Below are positions 34,784 through 42,918 of a stretch of DNA of 64,000 nt, in pieces. Both the position numbers and the translations under genes were made by a program. The notes beneath the pieces were generated by a model. That model was not told the DNA's origin, searched no databases, and saw only the letters and a program-made list of their open reading frames with translations. Source of the stretch: Pseudomonadota bacterium. Its GTDB lineage: Bacteria > Pseudomonadota > Alphaproteobacteria > Sphingomonadales > Sphingomonadaceae. Each line of letters begins with the position of its first letter. Position 1 is the first letter of the stretch. Where the stretch lies: assembly GCA_020160755.1 (NCBI GenBank), contig JAIUPN010000017.1, positions 1 to 64,000 on the forward strand. Reading direction: 5' to 3'.

Positions 34784-34987
34784 TCAGGGGATGTTTTCGA
34801 GCGCGTTCAGCCGCTGCTCGTAATTGTGAAGCAGGGTGCCGAGCGCAGTTCCCGGGTCGACAGCTACCTCGATGACTTTTTCTTCGACGGCTGCAGCGAC
34901 ACTCGCCGACTGCACGGCCGCCGCCGCGATCGCCTGGCGCTGAACGATCGGCCGCGGGGGCAGAATGCTCGAAGTGAAGCGCGGCAT
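34784..34987 (-). CDS. Small phage protein, unknown
   Basis: A 67-residue product starting MPRFTSSILPPRPIVQRQ, with an Ala/Val-rich middle and a C-terminal amphipathic helix (LLHNYEQRLNALENIP). The ATG overlaps the preceding stop (ATGA). The frame runs further upstream only as a shadow. No family is recognised. Between it and the spanin-like gene, 34674-34783 shows no gene. Confidence 0.6.
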   Translation of the reverse strand: MPRFTSSILPPRPIVQRQAIAAAAVQSASVAAAVEEKVIEVAVDPGTALGTLLHNYEQRLNALENIP

Positions 34988-35436
34988 CAGACGATTTCCG
35001 TTTCGGGTTGCGCGGCTTGCTCGGGTGCCGGCGGGGCTGGGGCGGCGGGCGCCGGCGTCGGCGTCGCATCGACTTTCAGCTTCCCGTCGCCCGCCTCGAG
35101 CTCGACGCCGCCATATTTGGCCTTCAGGTAATCGGCGCCCCACACGACAAGCCCGACGATCATCGCGAAACCAGCCGATATCGCGTTGTTATAGAACTGC
35201 TGCGAAAGCGCCATTTGCCCGAACAACGAGCCCGGCACCGCCCCCTTCAGGAACGAAAAGACCCAGTAGAGCAGCAGCATATTTTGAAACGACAGGGCGA
35301 TGATGCCGAGCAGCATGGCGAGCGAGAAGATCGCCCGCACCTGTTGACGCGTGAGGTTGATGAGCGCGCGCAGGAAATTGCCGATCGCGCGGAACGGCGT
35401 GCCGAGCCAATGCACGAAGGCGCCGAAGCGGCTCAT
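34987..35436 (-). CDS. Phage membrane protein, holin candidate
   Basis: A 149-residue protein starting MSRFGAFVHWLGTPFR. It has two hydrophobic helices (about residues 35-60 and 90-112) and a long Ala/Pro-rich hydrophilic tail. Membrane topology and its place in the lysis cassette suggest a holin or lysis accessory protein, without family proof. Start and stop both overlap neighbours by ATGA. Confidence 0.65.
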   Translation of the reverse strand: MSRFGAFVHWLGTPFRAIGNFLRALINLTRQQVRAIFSLAMLLGIIALSFQNMLLLYWVFSFLKGAVPGSLFGQMALSQQFYNNAISAGFAMIVGLVVWGADYLKAKYGGVELEAGDGKLKVDATPTPAPAAPAPPAPEQAAQPETEIV

Positions 35437-35543
35437 CGCAGCACCGCCACGATTGCGACGATCGGCATCCACGCCAGCACCGTAGCCAGAACGATGATCG
35501 CGGCACGGCGCCGCGGGCTACACTTGGTAACGGCCACGGTCAT
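35433..35543 (-). CDS. 36-residue single-helix membrane protein
   Basis: A very short gene encoding MTVAVTKCSPRRRAAIIV followed by a hydrophobic helix ending in AVLR. Its ATG overlaps the endolysin stop and its TGA overlaps the ATG of the next membrane protein (ATGA at both ends), which strongly argues it is translated. Basic N-terminus plus one helix fits a pinholin, antiholin or regulatory peptide. Role unproven. Confidence 0.65.
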   Translation of the reverse strand: MTVAVTKCSPRRRAAIIVLATVLAWMPIVAIVAVLR

Positions 35544-36181
35544 CGCTCGTTCGTCGACACGGTGCCGCCCGACATCGGCGGCGCGATCGTCGTCGACAGC
35601 GCGACGCCGAACGGCCAGCGCAGCCCGCCCTCGACCAGTCGCGACTTGGCGATCGGCATGATGCTGACCATATTCCCCTGGTTGCCGCCAAGGATATAAT
35701 AGTGGGTCGCGCTCTGGCCGACGAGGATCCCGACGTGACCGCCGCCTTCACGACCGAAAACCGCGATCGCGCCGAGCACCGCGCCGCATGGCGCGCCCCA
35801 TTTCGCCCAGGCTTTCGCCCGCACCGCCTCGCCCTTCTCGGGGATCGGCAGGCCGCACATGATCATCCAATACGCCATGGCCGCGCCGCACCAGGGCGTT
35901 TCGTCATCTTTGAACCAGGGCGCCTTCGCCTTTGCGAACATCTCGAGGATCTTGCTGTTGTGCGTTTTGCCGGGCTGCTCCCTCAGCCCGATCATCGGCC
36001 GTGCGAAATCGAGCCACTTGGGCTCGCCTGTCGCTGCAAAGGGCGGTGTCGCCGGCGCCATGCCGCCAGCTTGCGAACCTTGGATCGCCGCGATGATATC
36101 GGCGTATAGATCTGCGGGGACCTTGCCGCGCCGCTTCCGCAACGCGACCATGAACGCGTCGTGATTGAATGCCAGCGTCAT
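35540..36181 (-). CDS. Endolysin-like peptidase (TIGR02594/CHAP-like)
   Basis: A 213-residue protein. An N-terminal helical part (residues 1-40) is followed by a papain-like peptidase region: WLDFARPMIGLREQPG, then DDETPWCGAAMAYWM with the probable nucleophile Cys (about 98) and GREGGGHVGILVG with the catalytic His (about 149). This matches the TIGR02594 family of phage and prophage cell-wall enzymes. No signal peptide, so it would need a holin. It has coupled neighbours on both sides. Confidence 0.85.
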   Translation of the reverse strand: MTLAFNHDAFMVALRKRRGKVPADLYADIIAAIQGSQAGGMAPATPPFAATGEPKWLDFARPMIGLREQPGKTHNSKILEMFAKAKAPWFKDDETPWCGAAMAYWMIMCGLPIPEKGEAVRAKAWAKWGAPCGAVLGAIAVFGREGGGHVGILVGQSATHYYILGGNQGNMVSIMPIAKSRLVEGGLRWPFGVALSTTIAPPMSGGTVSTNER

Positions 36182-36375
36182 CCCCGTTTCTCCCTCTTTT
36201 CAATTTTCGCTAGGTCGCGGCGCAGCTGCCTGGTCATCGGCTCGGCCAATGTGCCCACCGTGCCCATCGACACCGCCATCGACACAGGTCCGACATATTC
36301 GGCGCAAGCGAGCGTCAGCCCGAGCGCCGCAAGCCGCACTGTGCGGATGCCCTCGAGCTGCTCGCTCGCCATCAT
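36178..36375 (-). CDS. Small phage protein with hydrophobic middle
   Basis: A 65-residue product. The middle (about residues 13-45) is weakly hydrophobic and Gly/Val-rich; the C-terminus is strongly basic (RQLRRDLAKIEKREKRG). It overlaps both neighbours by ATGA. No family is recognised; possibly a lysis accessory protein. Confidence 0.6.
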   Translation of the reverse strand: MMASEQLEGIRTVRLAALGLTLACAEYVGPVSMAVSMGTVGTLAEPMTRQLRRDLAKIEKREKRG

Positions 36376-36593
36376 GCGCCTCTCGGCAGGTGCTGGATGG
36401 TGACGGTCAACGCCGCGAGCGCGGTAGCGATTTCCTTGTCGGCCGACGCCCGGGCCAAGTCGGCCTTCGTCTTCTCTTCTTCGACCTCACGACGGTGCTC
36501 GCGCTCTGCTTTTTTCTCGAAATAGAGAAACATCACGAGCAGCCCCATCGGACCGAATTGCCCGAACGCCGTGACCAGTTCGGGCGTCATCAT
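36372..36593 (-). CDS. Small membrane-anchored coiled-coil protein
   Basis: A 73-residue product with one hydrophobic helix (GPMGLLVMFLYFEKK, about residues 14-26) followed by a highly charged heptad-like segment (EREHRREVEEEKTKADL). Topology is like small phage holin-associated or i-spanin-like proteins. Coupled to both neighbours by ATGA. Confidence 0.65.
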   Translation of the reverse strand: MMTPELVTAFGQFGPMGLLVMFLYFEKKAEREHRREVEEEKTKADLARASADKEIATALAALTVTIQHLPRGA

Positions 36594-36706
36594 TCGCCCC
36601 CGTCATTCCGTTGCCGGTCAACAACGATTGCGCCGGCGCAGACGAGCATGATCGCGATCACCGCCCTGATGTCCCCGGCTTCCATCATATTCTCCGCCGT
36701 GAGCAT
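36590..36706 (-). CDS. 38-residue single-helix peptide
   Basis: Encodes MLTAENMMEAGDIRAVIAIM, then a hydrophobic run and an acidic end (NDGGE). The ATG overlaps the upstream stop and the TGA overlaps the next ATG (ATGA both times), as for its neighbours, so translation is likely despite the size. Function unknown. Confidence 0.55.
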   Translation of the reverse strand: MLTAENMMEAGDIRAVIAIMLVCAGAIVVDRQRNDGGE

Positions 36707-36924
36707 CAGGCGGCCGTTGCACCGTAGGTCTGGGTAATCCCATCATCGGTCGGTTCGAGCGGGCTTTTCGGATCAGCCATCGAGCATTCGGGACGCAGGT
36801 TCGTAATCAGCGCCTGCACCGACCAATATTCATGTGATCCCTTTTCGCCGCCATTTTCCGTGATCGTGACCTTCAACGCCTCGACCAAGGCGCAGTAAAG
36901 CTTGTCGTTCTTGTAATCGGCCAT
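36706..36924 (-). CDS. Small soluble phage protein after the tail spike
   Basis: A 72-residue acidic protein starting MADYKNDKLYCALVEALK, with a clear AGGAG ribosome site 10 bases upstream. It begins 10 bases after the spike stop, so it could be a spike chaperone or the first lysis-cassette gene. No family is recognised. Confidence 0.65.
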   Translation of the reverse strand: MADYKNDKLYCALVEALKVTITENGGEKGSHEYWSVQALITNLRPECSMADPKSPLEPTDDGITQTYGATAA

Positions 36925-36934
36925 CGCGGCGCTC

Positions 36935-39115
36935 CTATCCACTGATGCCGTTTCCGGCGACGTAGGTGTTGAGAGTGATGTCGGGCGAGACACCCGTATT
37001 GTCGTAAAGATGCATGTCGGACCCCAGCGCCACCGCCGCGCCATCGATGCTTCCCGCTCGCGGATTTGTGACATTCGGGCGATGCAGGTTCCCGCGCGAC
37101 GCAAAGGCGCGGTACGCCTTGGCGGTCGCTTTGCTGTCGTCGATATCTTCCCTGGCGTTCAGCCCGCAGATATTGTGCCCACCGCTTTCCTCGACGAAAT
37201 AGGAGGAACAAACGGTCGCCGCGACATCGACGCCGCGATACAGCGCCTCCCCGCCCTTGCTGACGAAGAAGAGAGAGCCCGACACCGGGTTGCCGATAAT
37301 CCCTGGCTGGGTCGATCCGACCGTCAACGCGGTGTTCGCCGGGTCGGCGTTGCGTACTTTCGGGCGGCCGTAATCGATGCGACCGCCGACCTGCGTCCGC
37401 GGCATCGTCACCCCGTCGCATGACACATCGGGGATGGCGCCGGTGCAATCGATCAGGAATAGTCCGTGCAAATAGGGGCCGAAGATGAATGTCCTGCTGG
37501 CGTTCGCCCCGTCGGGCTCAAACAGGAAATGACATTTCTCGCCCGAAATCCCATATTTTGGCAGGTTGGAATTGGGGGTCACCTTGGGGTGATATATATG
37601 AAGCTCGGTCGTGCCGTTCTTGTAGAAATTGCAGCCCTCGGCGAAAATCCCGCCTCCGTTGAGCGGGTAGGACAGCATGACGCGCGTGCCCCCGAAATAC
37701 ACTTGAACATCGATCAGGGTCAGCGTCCACACGCCGCCGATGGTCGCGCTGTTGACGAGGCTTACGCGGCCGCCGCCCTTTGTCTTGCTCGCATGGCTGC
37801 CTAGCCAGTTGACCGCCGCATTGTAACGCGTGTGATCGTCGAGCAGGATATTTTCCGTATTAAAACCGCCGATCGCCGAAATGCCATAACTGCCGTTCAG
37901 ATCGTCGGCGCCTGTCAGATACATCGAGGCGCTGAAGCGATTGAGCAGGAACGCATAATCGGCCGCCTTCGCCGCCGCGAGGTCGGTCATATCCTTGCCC
38001 GGCATTTCGGTCGCCGTTGGAACAAGCGCGAGCGTCGGGCTCTTCCACAGGATGCGTGCCATCTCGGGATGCCAGAAATCGGCAACATCGAAGGCCATCG
38101 ATCCGGTCGCATCGTTCGGTGTGTTTTTTTCAAGGCACTGAACCTCGACCGTCCCGACAATGCGCAGCTGGCGCAGATAGGGCATGACATATTCGCCGCG
38201 CTTGATCGTCCCAGCCGCGCCGACGCTGATCACCTTGGGAAAGAGGATGGTGGTCTGCCGGAAATCGAGAGTCCCCATCGTCGAGCTGATGATGCGCCCG
38301 TTCCGAAACCGGGCCTTGGCCAAGTCGACAGTCCCCACATAGGCATAATCCTTGCCCATCAGGTCGACTTCTTGCCCCGCGATATTGACCGCGTCGATAA
38401 ACGCCTTGTCGTTCGCCGCGCCATCCCCAGCGGCGCCGATGGGATATGGTCCGCGGATGCCGTTGATGTCGTCCTGCGCGGTGCTGCCACCTTCGGTGCC
38501 GACGATGACCCCGCCATTGGCGGCAAGGTCGGCGCGCAGCGCGCCGTCGGCGCCGGTGCCCGATGCGGGCGTGAACCGGCCCATGCCGTCGCCGGCATAA
38601 AATTTGCCGGCAAAATCCTCGCGCGCGAGCCGCCTCAAGCGCCCCCCTTTGAAAACGAGAATATCATCCTCGATCAGCCCGGCGATCTCCAGGTCAGGCG
38701 CGACTTGCCCCTTGCGAACCTTGATCGCGCGGCGATCGGCTTCATTCAGATCGCGACGATTTTCTTGGAGGCCGATCATCGCGCGATCTAGGCCGCGCTC
38801 GTGGCTCTCTGCAGGAAAGTCATCGCCGGCGGTATAGTCGGTCGGCTGTCCCAGCGGCATGTAGCCCTCGATGCGCCAGTTCGTGCCCGCGGCGATCGGC
38901 GCCAACGGGGTGACACTGCCCCCCGCGGCCACGCCGGCACCGGCGACAGAATAGTGGGTGCCCCGCACAAGCACAGTTTCGGTGCCATCGGCGTTCGTGC
39001 GCGTCACCCGAAGATCATCATTGGCGAGAAATTTGAACGGGACCGGGCGAGGGTTCGCGCTGTCATCGCCAGCATATTCGCGGATGCGCAGATCATCGTC
39101 GACGCTGACTGTCAT
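36935..39115 (-). CDS. Tail fiber/spike protein with T7-type N-terminal region
   Basis: A 726-residue protein. The N-terminal 130 residues (VPFKFLANDDLRVTRTNADG, then GTHYSVAGAG and HERGLDRAMIGLQENRR) match the virion-attachment part of T7-like tail fibers. The rest is Gly/Asp/Asn-rich, with beta-helix-like composition, as in spikes that bind or cleave surface polysaccharide. No catalytic motif can be named. One copy of the phage repeat lies 53 bases upstream. Confidence 0.85.
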   Translation of the reverse strand: MTVSVDDDLRIREYAGDDSANPRPVPFKFLANDDLRVTRTNADGTETVLVRGTHYSVAGAGVAAGGSVTPLAPIAAGTNWRIEGYMPLGQPTDYTAGDDFPAESHERGLDRAMIGLQENRRDLNEADRRAIKVRKGQVAPDLEIAGLIEDDILVFKGGRLRRLAREDFAGKFYAGDGMGRFTPASGTGADGALRADLAANGGVIVGTEGGSTAQDDINGIRGPYPIGAAGDGAANDKAFIDAVNIAGQEVDLMGKDYAYVGTVDLAKARFRNGRIISSTMGTLDFRQTTILFPKVISVGAAGTIKRGEYVMPYLRQLRIVGTVEVQCLEKNTPNDATGSMAFDVADFWHPEMARILWKSPTLALVPTATEMPGKDMTDLAAAKAADYAFLLNRFSASMYLTGADDLNGSYGISAIGGFNTENILLDDHTRYNAAVNWLGSHASKTKGGGRVSLVNSATIGGVWTLTLIDVQVYFGGTRVMLSYPLNGGGIFAEGCNFYKNGTTELHIYHPKVTPNSNLPKYGISGEKCHFLFEPDGANASRTFIFGPYLHGLFLIDCTGAIPDVSCDGVTMPRTQVGGRIDYGRPKVRNADPANTALTVGSTQPGIIGNPVSGSLFFVSKGGEALYRGVDVAATVCSSYFVEESGGHNICGLNAREDIDDSKATAKAYRAFASRGNLHRPNVTNPRAGSIDGAAVALGSDMHLYDNTGVSPDITLNTYVAGNGISG

Positions 39116-39130
39116 GTGGGAACCTTTCGC

Positions 39131-41641
39131 CTATTCGACGAGGTTCCCTACATCCGGCGCGCGGGCCTGCTCCAAATGATCGCCGGGCGACCAGAAGTAG
39201 TCCTGCCCCTGGTCGGCCGCATATCGATCGAGCCGCTTGAAGCGTTCCCGATAGTCGGGATCGACCATCTGAGACATTTCGTCGAGCATCAACCGTTCAA
39301 ACGCCAGGCGCGTAAACCACAGCGACCCGATGCCAGGCGTCTCGCTTTTCAGCGTTTTGACTAGCGCCGCGCCCGGGTTGGTCTTTTCGCCCTGGATGGC
39401 CTTCAGCGGCTGCCCGACCGCCAAGCCGAGCGCGGCGTCGACTGTCGCGAACGCCGGTCCCGCCAACACGGTACCGATGCCGCCGCCGAAGCGCGACTGG
39501 CTCGATCGAAGGAAATCGCCATAGATGCCCAAGCCGCCGCCCTGCAGCACCGATGCGCCCCAAAATGCGGCCGTCGCGCCCGGATCTTCGCTGTCATAGA
39601 TCGGGCGGGGATCGCGTCCCTTGGCGATTTCCTTCAGCTGCAGCGCCGTCGCGCCCATGATGGTCGTATAGATCGTCATCATCGCGGCATAGCGCGCGCG
39701 ATCCCAGCCGGTCATCGCCATCGCGCGCTGCATCTGCATCATGGTCAGGCCGATCGCGAAGCTTTTGAACTGGAACGCCGTGCGCCCCATTTCGCCGACC
39801 AGCGTGCCTTTGGGCAGGATGCTGTTCACCGCGGCGTTGAGCGCGATCGACGGGACCGGCACGGCATAATCGGTTTCGGTCAGGATCATCCGCATCATGC
39901 GATCGCGCAAGCCCTGGTCGCCGATCGCGTCGGGCAGGATCCAGTCGGCACCGCGTGCTTGCGTCAGATTGGTGGCGCGGATCTTGTCCCATTCGGCCGC
40001 GCCCATGCCATAGCGTTCGAAGCTGTTGCGGAACGGCGCGTCGAGATTGTCGAAAGCCTTGGCCCGCTCGCTGGTGATATGCGCGAGGAAGTCCATGCCG
40101 AAGGCCCAGCGGCCGCTCTGCGTCACGGCGCCGAGGCCGGAGATCCGCATCGTTCCCTCGGCGAGCCGGCGCGACCATTCGCCGGTCAATTCCTCGCCGG
40201 TCATTCGCGCGGTCGACGCGGCCATCTGGCTCGCTTCCTCGGCGATGAGCCCCATCCGCATTGCCAACGCCCGATCCTCGAGCGCACCAGGACGGAGCAA
40301 CTTCAACTGCGACGACAGCTGCGACACGATCGGGATCCCGTTCATCTGGCGAGCGAGCAGCTGCGTCGCCTGGTCCGACGTCGTCGACAGCACGGCCGAT
40401 CCCAGCTTGGTCGCGATCTGCCAGCTGCGCAGCGTCGAAAAGCCGAGCGCCATGCGCCGACCTTCGGGACGGCGGTTCGCGCCCGAGATCTCGTCATAGA
40501 TGCGCTGGATACGCTTGCGCGCCGAAAAGCCCGCGTCACGATGTTTCTTCGCGCCGGCGCCGCCGGCGGCCGCCTTCAAATTGGCGTCCTTCTCGATCGT
40601 GTCGGTCAGCCATTTCAGCGCCTGCGCGGGGTTCGGGCCAAGCCGCTCCATCAAGGCAATGTCGCGCGACATGGCATCGATATGCGCCATCATCGTGTCG
40701 AAGGGGCTGGCGCCGCCACCGTATTTCGCCTGCATCGCCATCCACGCATCGGCATCGGTGAACGACAGGAAACGATGATCGGTGCGGCGGTTCGCCAGAC
40801 TGCCGACGCCGGCCTGCCCGCCGGGGTCGCGGTGCGCCCAGCCATCGGTCGATATCGTGTCGAACACGTCGCGCAGCGCGGCATCGAGCCCCTCGTCGGT
40901 AAACGGTGCCCCGGTGGCGCCATCGATCATCTTCGCACGATCGAGCGAGGCGAGCATGTCACCGCGCCACGTCTCGAAACCGATCGACGCGACCGCGTCG
41001 GGATCCCAGCTTTGCGGCATCCCCCAATCCTCGAGCTTGCCGATGTGGCCGCCAGCAGCGTTGTATCGCTGACGCAATGCCTCGCTCGCTTCGCGCCAGG
41101 CGTCGGCGAGCTCGCGCGCCGACAGGTTGCCGGTCGAACCCGGGACGAACAGTTCGCGCACCATGTCGTCGAGCTCGGCCTTGTTGCGCACGCGGCCGAG
41201 CAGGTCGCGGCTATGCTTCTGCAGCACGCCGGTCATCGTCGCATGCGCCTGCCCGCGCACCGATTTCCATAGATATTCGACGTTGCGATACGGCGCATAT
41301 TCGCTGCGTACGAGCAGGGCCTCGGCCGCTTTCGCCAGTCGATCGGGCGCAGCGTCGTCGATCGCGCGCACGCCGCCGGCCCCGCGGCCGAACGCCTGCA
41401 TGTCCAGCCAGGCGGTGCGCTGCCCCTGCACCTGCAGCAACGCCTGGCGCTTGCGCTGCAGCTTCGTCGTCGTGAGCTGATCGATCGCGCGGGCGCTCGC
41501 GAGCGCATCGGCTGCGTCATCACCCATCGTCTTGCGATATGTGGACGACAAGGAACCGAACAACGACATCATCTCATCAGCTTGGCGCTGGTTGATGTCG
41601 CCGTTGGCGAGCAGATCGGGGATGCAGGCAGTGAGCGACAT
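39131..41641 (-). CDS. Large internal virion/ejection protein candidate
   Basis: An 836-residue, mostly helical protein with Ala/Met-rich amphipathic stretches (ERYGMGAAEWDKIRATNL; LTMMQMQRAMAMTGW) and a C-terminal hydrophobic region (about 640-720). No enzyme motif is seen. Size, helical makeup and position beside the spike suit a protein packaged in the head and ejected with DNA. Its last codons contain a copy of the phage repeat, so it ends DHLEQARAPDVGNLVE. Confidence 0.65.
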   Translation of the reverse strand: MSLTACIPDLLANGDINQRQADEMMSLFGSLSSTYRKTMGDDAADALASARAIDQLTTTKLQRKRQALLQVQGQRTAWLDMQAFGRGAGGVRAIDDAAPDRLAKAAEALLVRSEYAPYRNVEYLWKSVRGQAHATMTGVLQKHSRDLLGRVRNKAELDDMVRELFVPGSTGNLSARELADAWREASEALRQRYNAAGGHIGKLEDWGMPQSWDPDAVASIGFETWRGDMLASLDRAKMIDGATGAPFTDEGLDAALRDVFDTISTDGWAHRDPGGQAGVGSLANRRTDHRFLSFTDADAWMAMQAKYGGGASPFDTMMAHIDAMSRDIALMERLGPNPAQALKWLTDTIEKDANLKAAAGGAGAKKHRDAGFSARKRIQRIYDEISGANRRPEGRRMALGFSTLRSWQIATKLGSAVLSTTSDQATQLLARQMNGIPIVSQLSSQLKLLRPGALEDRALAMRMGLIAEEASQMAASTARMTGEELTGEWSRRLAEGTMRISGLGAVTQSGRWAFGMDFLAHITSERAKAFDNLDAPFRNSFERYGMGAAEWDKIRATNLTQARGADWILPDAIGDQGLRDRMMRMILTETDYAVPVPSIALNAAVNSILPKGTLVGEMGRTAFQFKSFAIGLTMMQMQRAMAMTGWDRARYAAMMTIYTTIMGATALQLKEIAKGRDPRPIYDSEDPGATAAFWGASVLQGGGLGIYGDFLRSSQSRFGGGIGTVLAGPAFATVDAALGLAVGQPLKAIQGEKTNPGAALVKTLKSETPGIGSLWFTRLAFERLMLDEMSQMVDPDYRERFKRLDRYAADQGQDYFWSPGDHLEQARAPDVGNLVE
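39169..39182 (-). promoter_or_regulatory. Phage repeat copy 1 (CGATCATTTGGAGC) before the tail spike
   Basis: A minus-strand 14-mer inside the last codons of the 836-residue gene, 53 bases before the spike ATG. Followed by AGG. One of five copies in the prophage, all in the direction of transcription. Confidence 0.7.
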
Positions 41642-41671
41642 GGCGCCGATCTACGGCGCATCGCCCGCCCT

Positions 41672-41685
41672 GCTCCAAATGATCG
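41672..41685 (-). promoter_or_regulatory. Phage repeat copy 2 before the 836-residue protein gene
   Basis: The identical 14-mer, one base after the stop of the 69-residue gene and 30 bases before the ATG at 41641. Flanks match copy 1 (GGCGATCATTTGGAGCAGG). Confidence 0.75.
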
Positions 41686-41686
41686 C

Positions 41687-41896
41687 CTAGTCGTTGTGCG
41701 CGCGCGGGACCGGATGATTATTGCCGATCTTCGGCATCGCCGAGCAGCAGACGCGGTTGAGCACCATGAGCAGCGGAGCGAGTTCGGACACCTTCATGGT
41801 CCAGTCAGGGTCCGCACCGACCGCCAACTTTTCCACCGCATCGAGCGCGCCGCACGCAAGGTTGACCCGTTCTTCGTCGTCGAGATCGTCAAACAT
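41687..41896 (-). CDS. Small acidic phage protein after the antirepressor
   Basis: A 69-residue product starting MFDDLDDEERVNLACGAL, with a Cys pair late (VCCSAM). It overlaps the antirepressor stop by 8 bases. The frame runs to 41977 only as a shadow. No family is recognised. Confidence 0.65.
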   Translation of the reverse strand: MFDDLDDEERVNLACGALDAVEKLAVGADPDWTMKVSELAPLLMVLNRVCCSAMPKIGNNHPVPRAHND

Positions 41897-42629
41897 GGTC
41901 GCCTCCCATTTCGTCCCAACGCGGCGTCCCCGGCGCGCTGAACATGCGGAACGTGCGATGGCCGTCGCGCGCGACATGCGTCTGGCGCCACCCGAACATA
42001 CGAAGAAGGGCGCCGATCCGGCGCCCTATGCTGTGATCGTGAACTATATTGAGGCCGACACAAACCTCTTCGCAGCTGACTTCGTTGCGACCCGACAGCC
42101 ATTCCCGCACTTCTTTCGCGAGCGGGTCATCCTCTGCAACCGCCCGCGAATGCGCGATCGGAACCGGCAGACCGATCTGCACCCATATGTCGCGGGCGCC
42201 GCGCGTACCGAAGAGGCGTAGCGCAGTGCGAACGACCGAAACGCGCGCCTGCAACTCGACCGCCTGCGTTTCGTTCGGCATGGTCGGCGGAGGCTCATGG
42301 CCGGGCATGGAAAAATGCCCCGTCTTGCGCAGCGTCGGGAAGATTACACTGGTTGCAAACTTCCGCCAGCGGACCGCTTCGGGCTTCGTGCTCTTGAAGC
42401 TAGCATTCCACATGCCGCTTTCCGAGATGACCTTCATCTCCTGATCGCCGCCCGGGGTACTCACAATATGAGTACCCTTTTCGTCGTCGTCCAAGAGGCG
42501 GGCCATCTCCTGCTGCCGACTGTAACCGAGCGCGCGCGCCAGATCGGCAGCGACCCACCACGGCTCGCCCGCAATTACATGAACTCGGACTGCCTTTTCC
42601 TCGAAATCGAAGGGTATCAATTCATTCAA
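41889..42629 (-). CDS. Bro-N family phage antirepressor
   Basis: A 246-residue protein. Residues 1-110 form a BRO-N domain: FEEKAVRVHVIAGEPWWVAADLARALGY and later WRKFATSVIFPTLRKTG (parts of the family pattern). The C-terminal half, with EVREWLSGRNEVSCEEV and GRRIGALLRMFGW, looks like a second DNA-binding region. Such proteins inactivate or override the prophage repressor. The start is a weak TTG at 42629 with an AGGAG Shine-Dalgarno at 42642-42638. Upstream lies a C4-type antisense-RNA switch, as for the P1 antirepressor. Confidence 0.87.
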   Translation of the reverse strand: MNELIPFDFEEKAVRVHVIAGEPWWVAADLARALGYSRQQEMARLLDDDEKGTHIVSTPGGDQEMKVISESGMWNASFKSTKPEAVRWRKFATSVIFPTLRKTGHFSMPGHEPPPTMPNETQAVELQARVSVVRTALRLFGTRGARDIWVQIGLPVPIAHSRAVAEDDPLAKEVREWLSGRNEVSCEEVCVGLNIVHDHSIGRRIGALLRMFGWRQTHVARDGHRTFRMFSAPGTPRWDEMGGDHV

Positions 42630-42637
42630 TGGTCGAA

Positions 42638-42745
42638 CTCCTGTAAGTTCGTCCGACCCGGGAGGCTAACCCCTTAAAGGGGGTGCATATTGTGCACCCC
42701 CTTGGTGGCCGGACGCGCCACGATTAGCCTTACCGCCTACAGGAA
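42638..42745 (-). promoter_or_regulatory. Structured leader and C4 target of the antirepressor mRNA
   Basis: Target segment T contains b' CCTGTAG (42743-42737) and a' GGCTAATC (42729-42722), complementary to the two loops of the C4-like RNA. Segment S further down contains GGTTAGCC (42671-42664) and TACAGG (42645-42640), which overlaps the antirepressor Shine-Dalgarno, and can pair with T in cis. Between T and S lie a perfect hairpin (GGGGGTGCA/TGCACCCCC, 42679-42701) and a smaller one. So the Shine-Dalgarno can be masked by T unless T is engaged elsewhere. Confidence 0.75.
42674..42721 (-). CDS. 15-codon leader peptide (icd-like)
   Basis: A GTG-started ORF reading MARPATKGVHNMHPL, with a TAAGG ribosome site (42732-42728) six bases upstream. 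That ribosome site and start lie within or against the a' target of the C4-like RNA. The stop TAA comes three bases before segment S. Its place equals that of the icd leader ORF in the P1 ant operon, where blocking leader translation stops ant expression. Translation would also break the long hairpin. Too short to judge by composition. Confidence 0.5.
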   Translation of the reverse strand: MARPATKGVHNMHPL

Positions 42746-42783
42746 GCGGCGCACCTCACGGTGCCCGCAACGCGCCCGACCAT

Positions 42784-42870
42784 AAAAAACCGCGCCCACA
42801 CGGGGCGTGTGGCGCGGGCTGCGCCTGTAGTTGCAGGGAGGCTAATCCCTCGACCGGAATTTGCCGGTCG
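42784..42870 (-). ncRNA. C4-type antisense RNA controlling the antirepressor
   Basis: On the minus strand: a 5' hairpin CGACCGG/CCGGTCG (42870-42851); hairpin AGGGA-TTAGCC-TCCCT (42850-42835) exposing antisense a; hairpin TGC-AACTACAGGC-GCA (42835-42820) exposing antisense b; then a rho-independent terminator (12-bp stem with one bulge, 42817-42790, then T6 at 42789-42784). GATTAGCC and CTACAGG are exactly complementary to sites about 100 bases downstream. This is the layout of the C4 RNA of phages P1/P7. The promoter is not clear; TTGTAA-N17-CATATG just upstream is a weak candidate. Confidence 0.8.
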
Positions 42871-42918
42871 CCGCAGCATATGCCATGTAAGCAAGGATTT
42901 TACAAGGAGGAGGGGATT

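Noticed and set aside
36935..39115. Possible diversity-generating retroelement target in the spike (as in BPP-1)
   Set aside because: No reverse transcriptase, no template repeat and no adenine-rich variable C-terminus are seen in the window.
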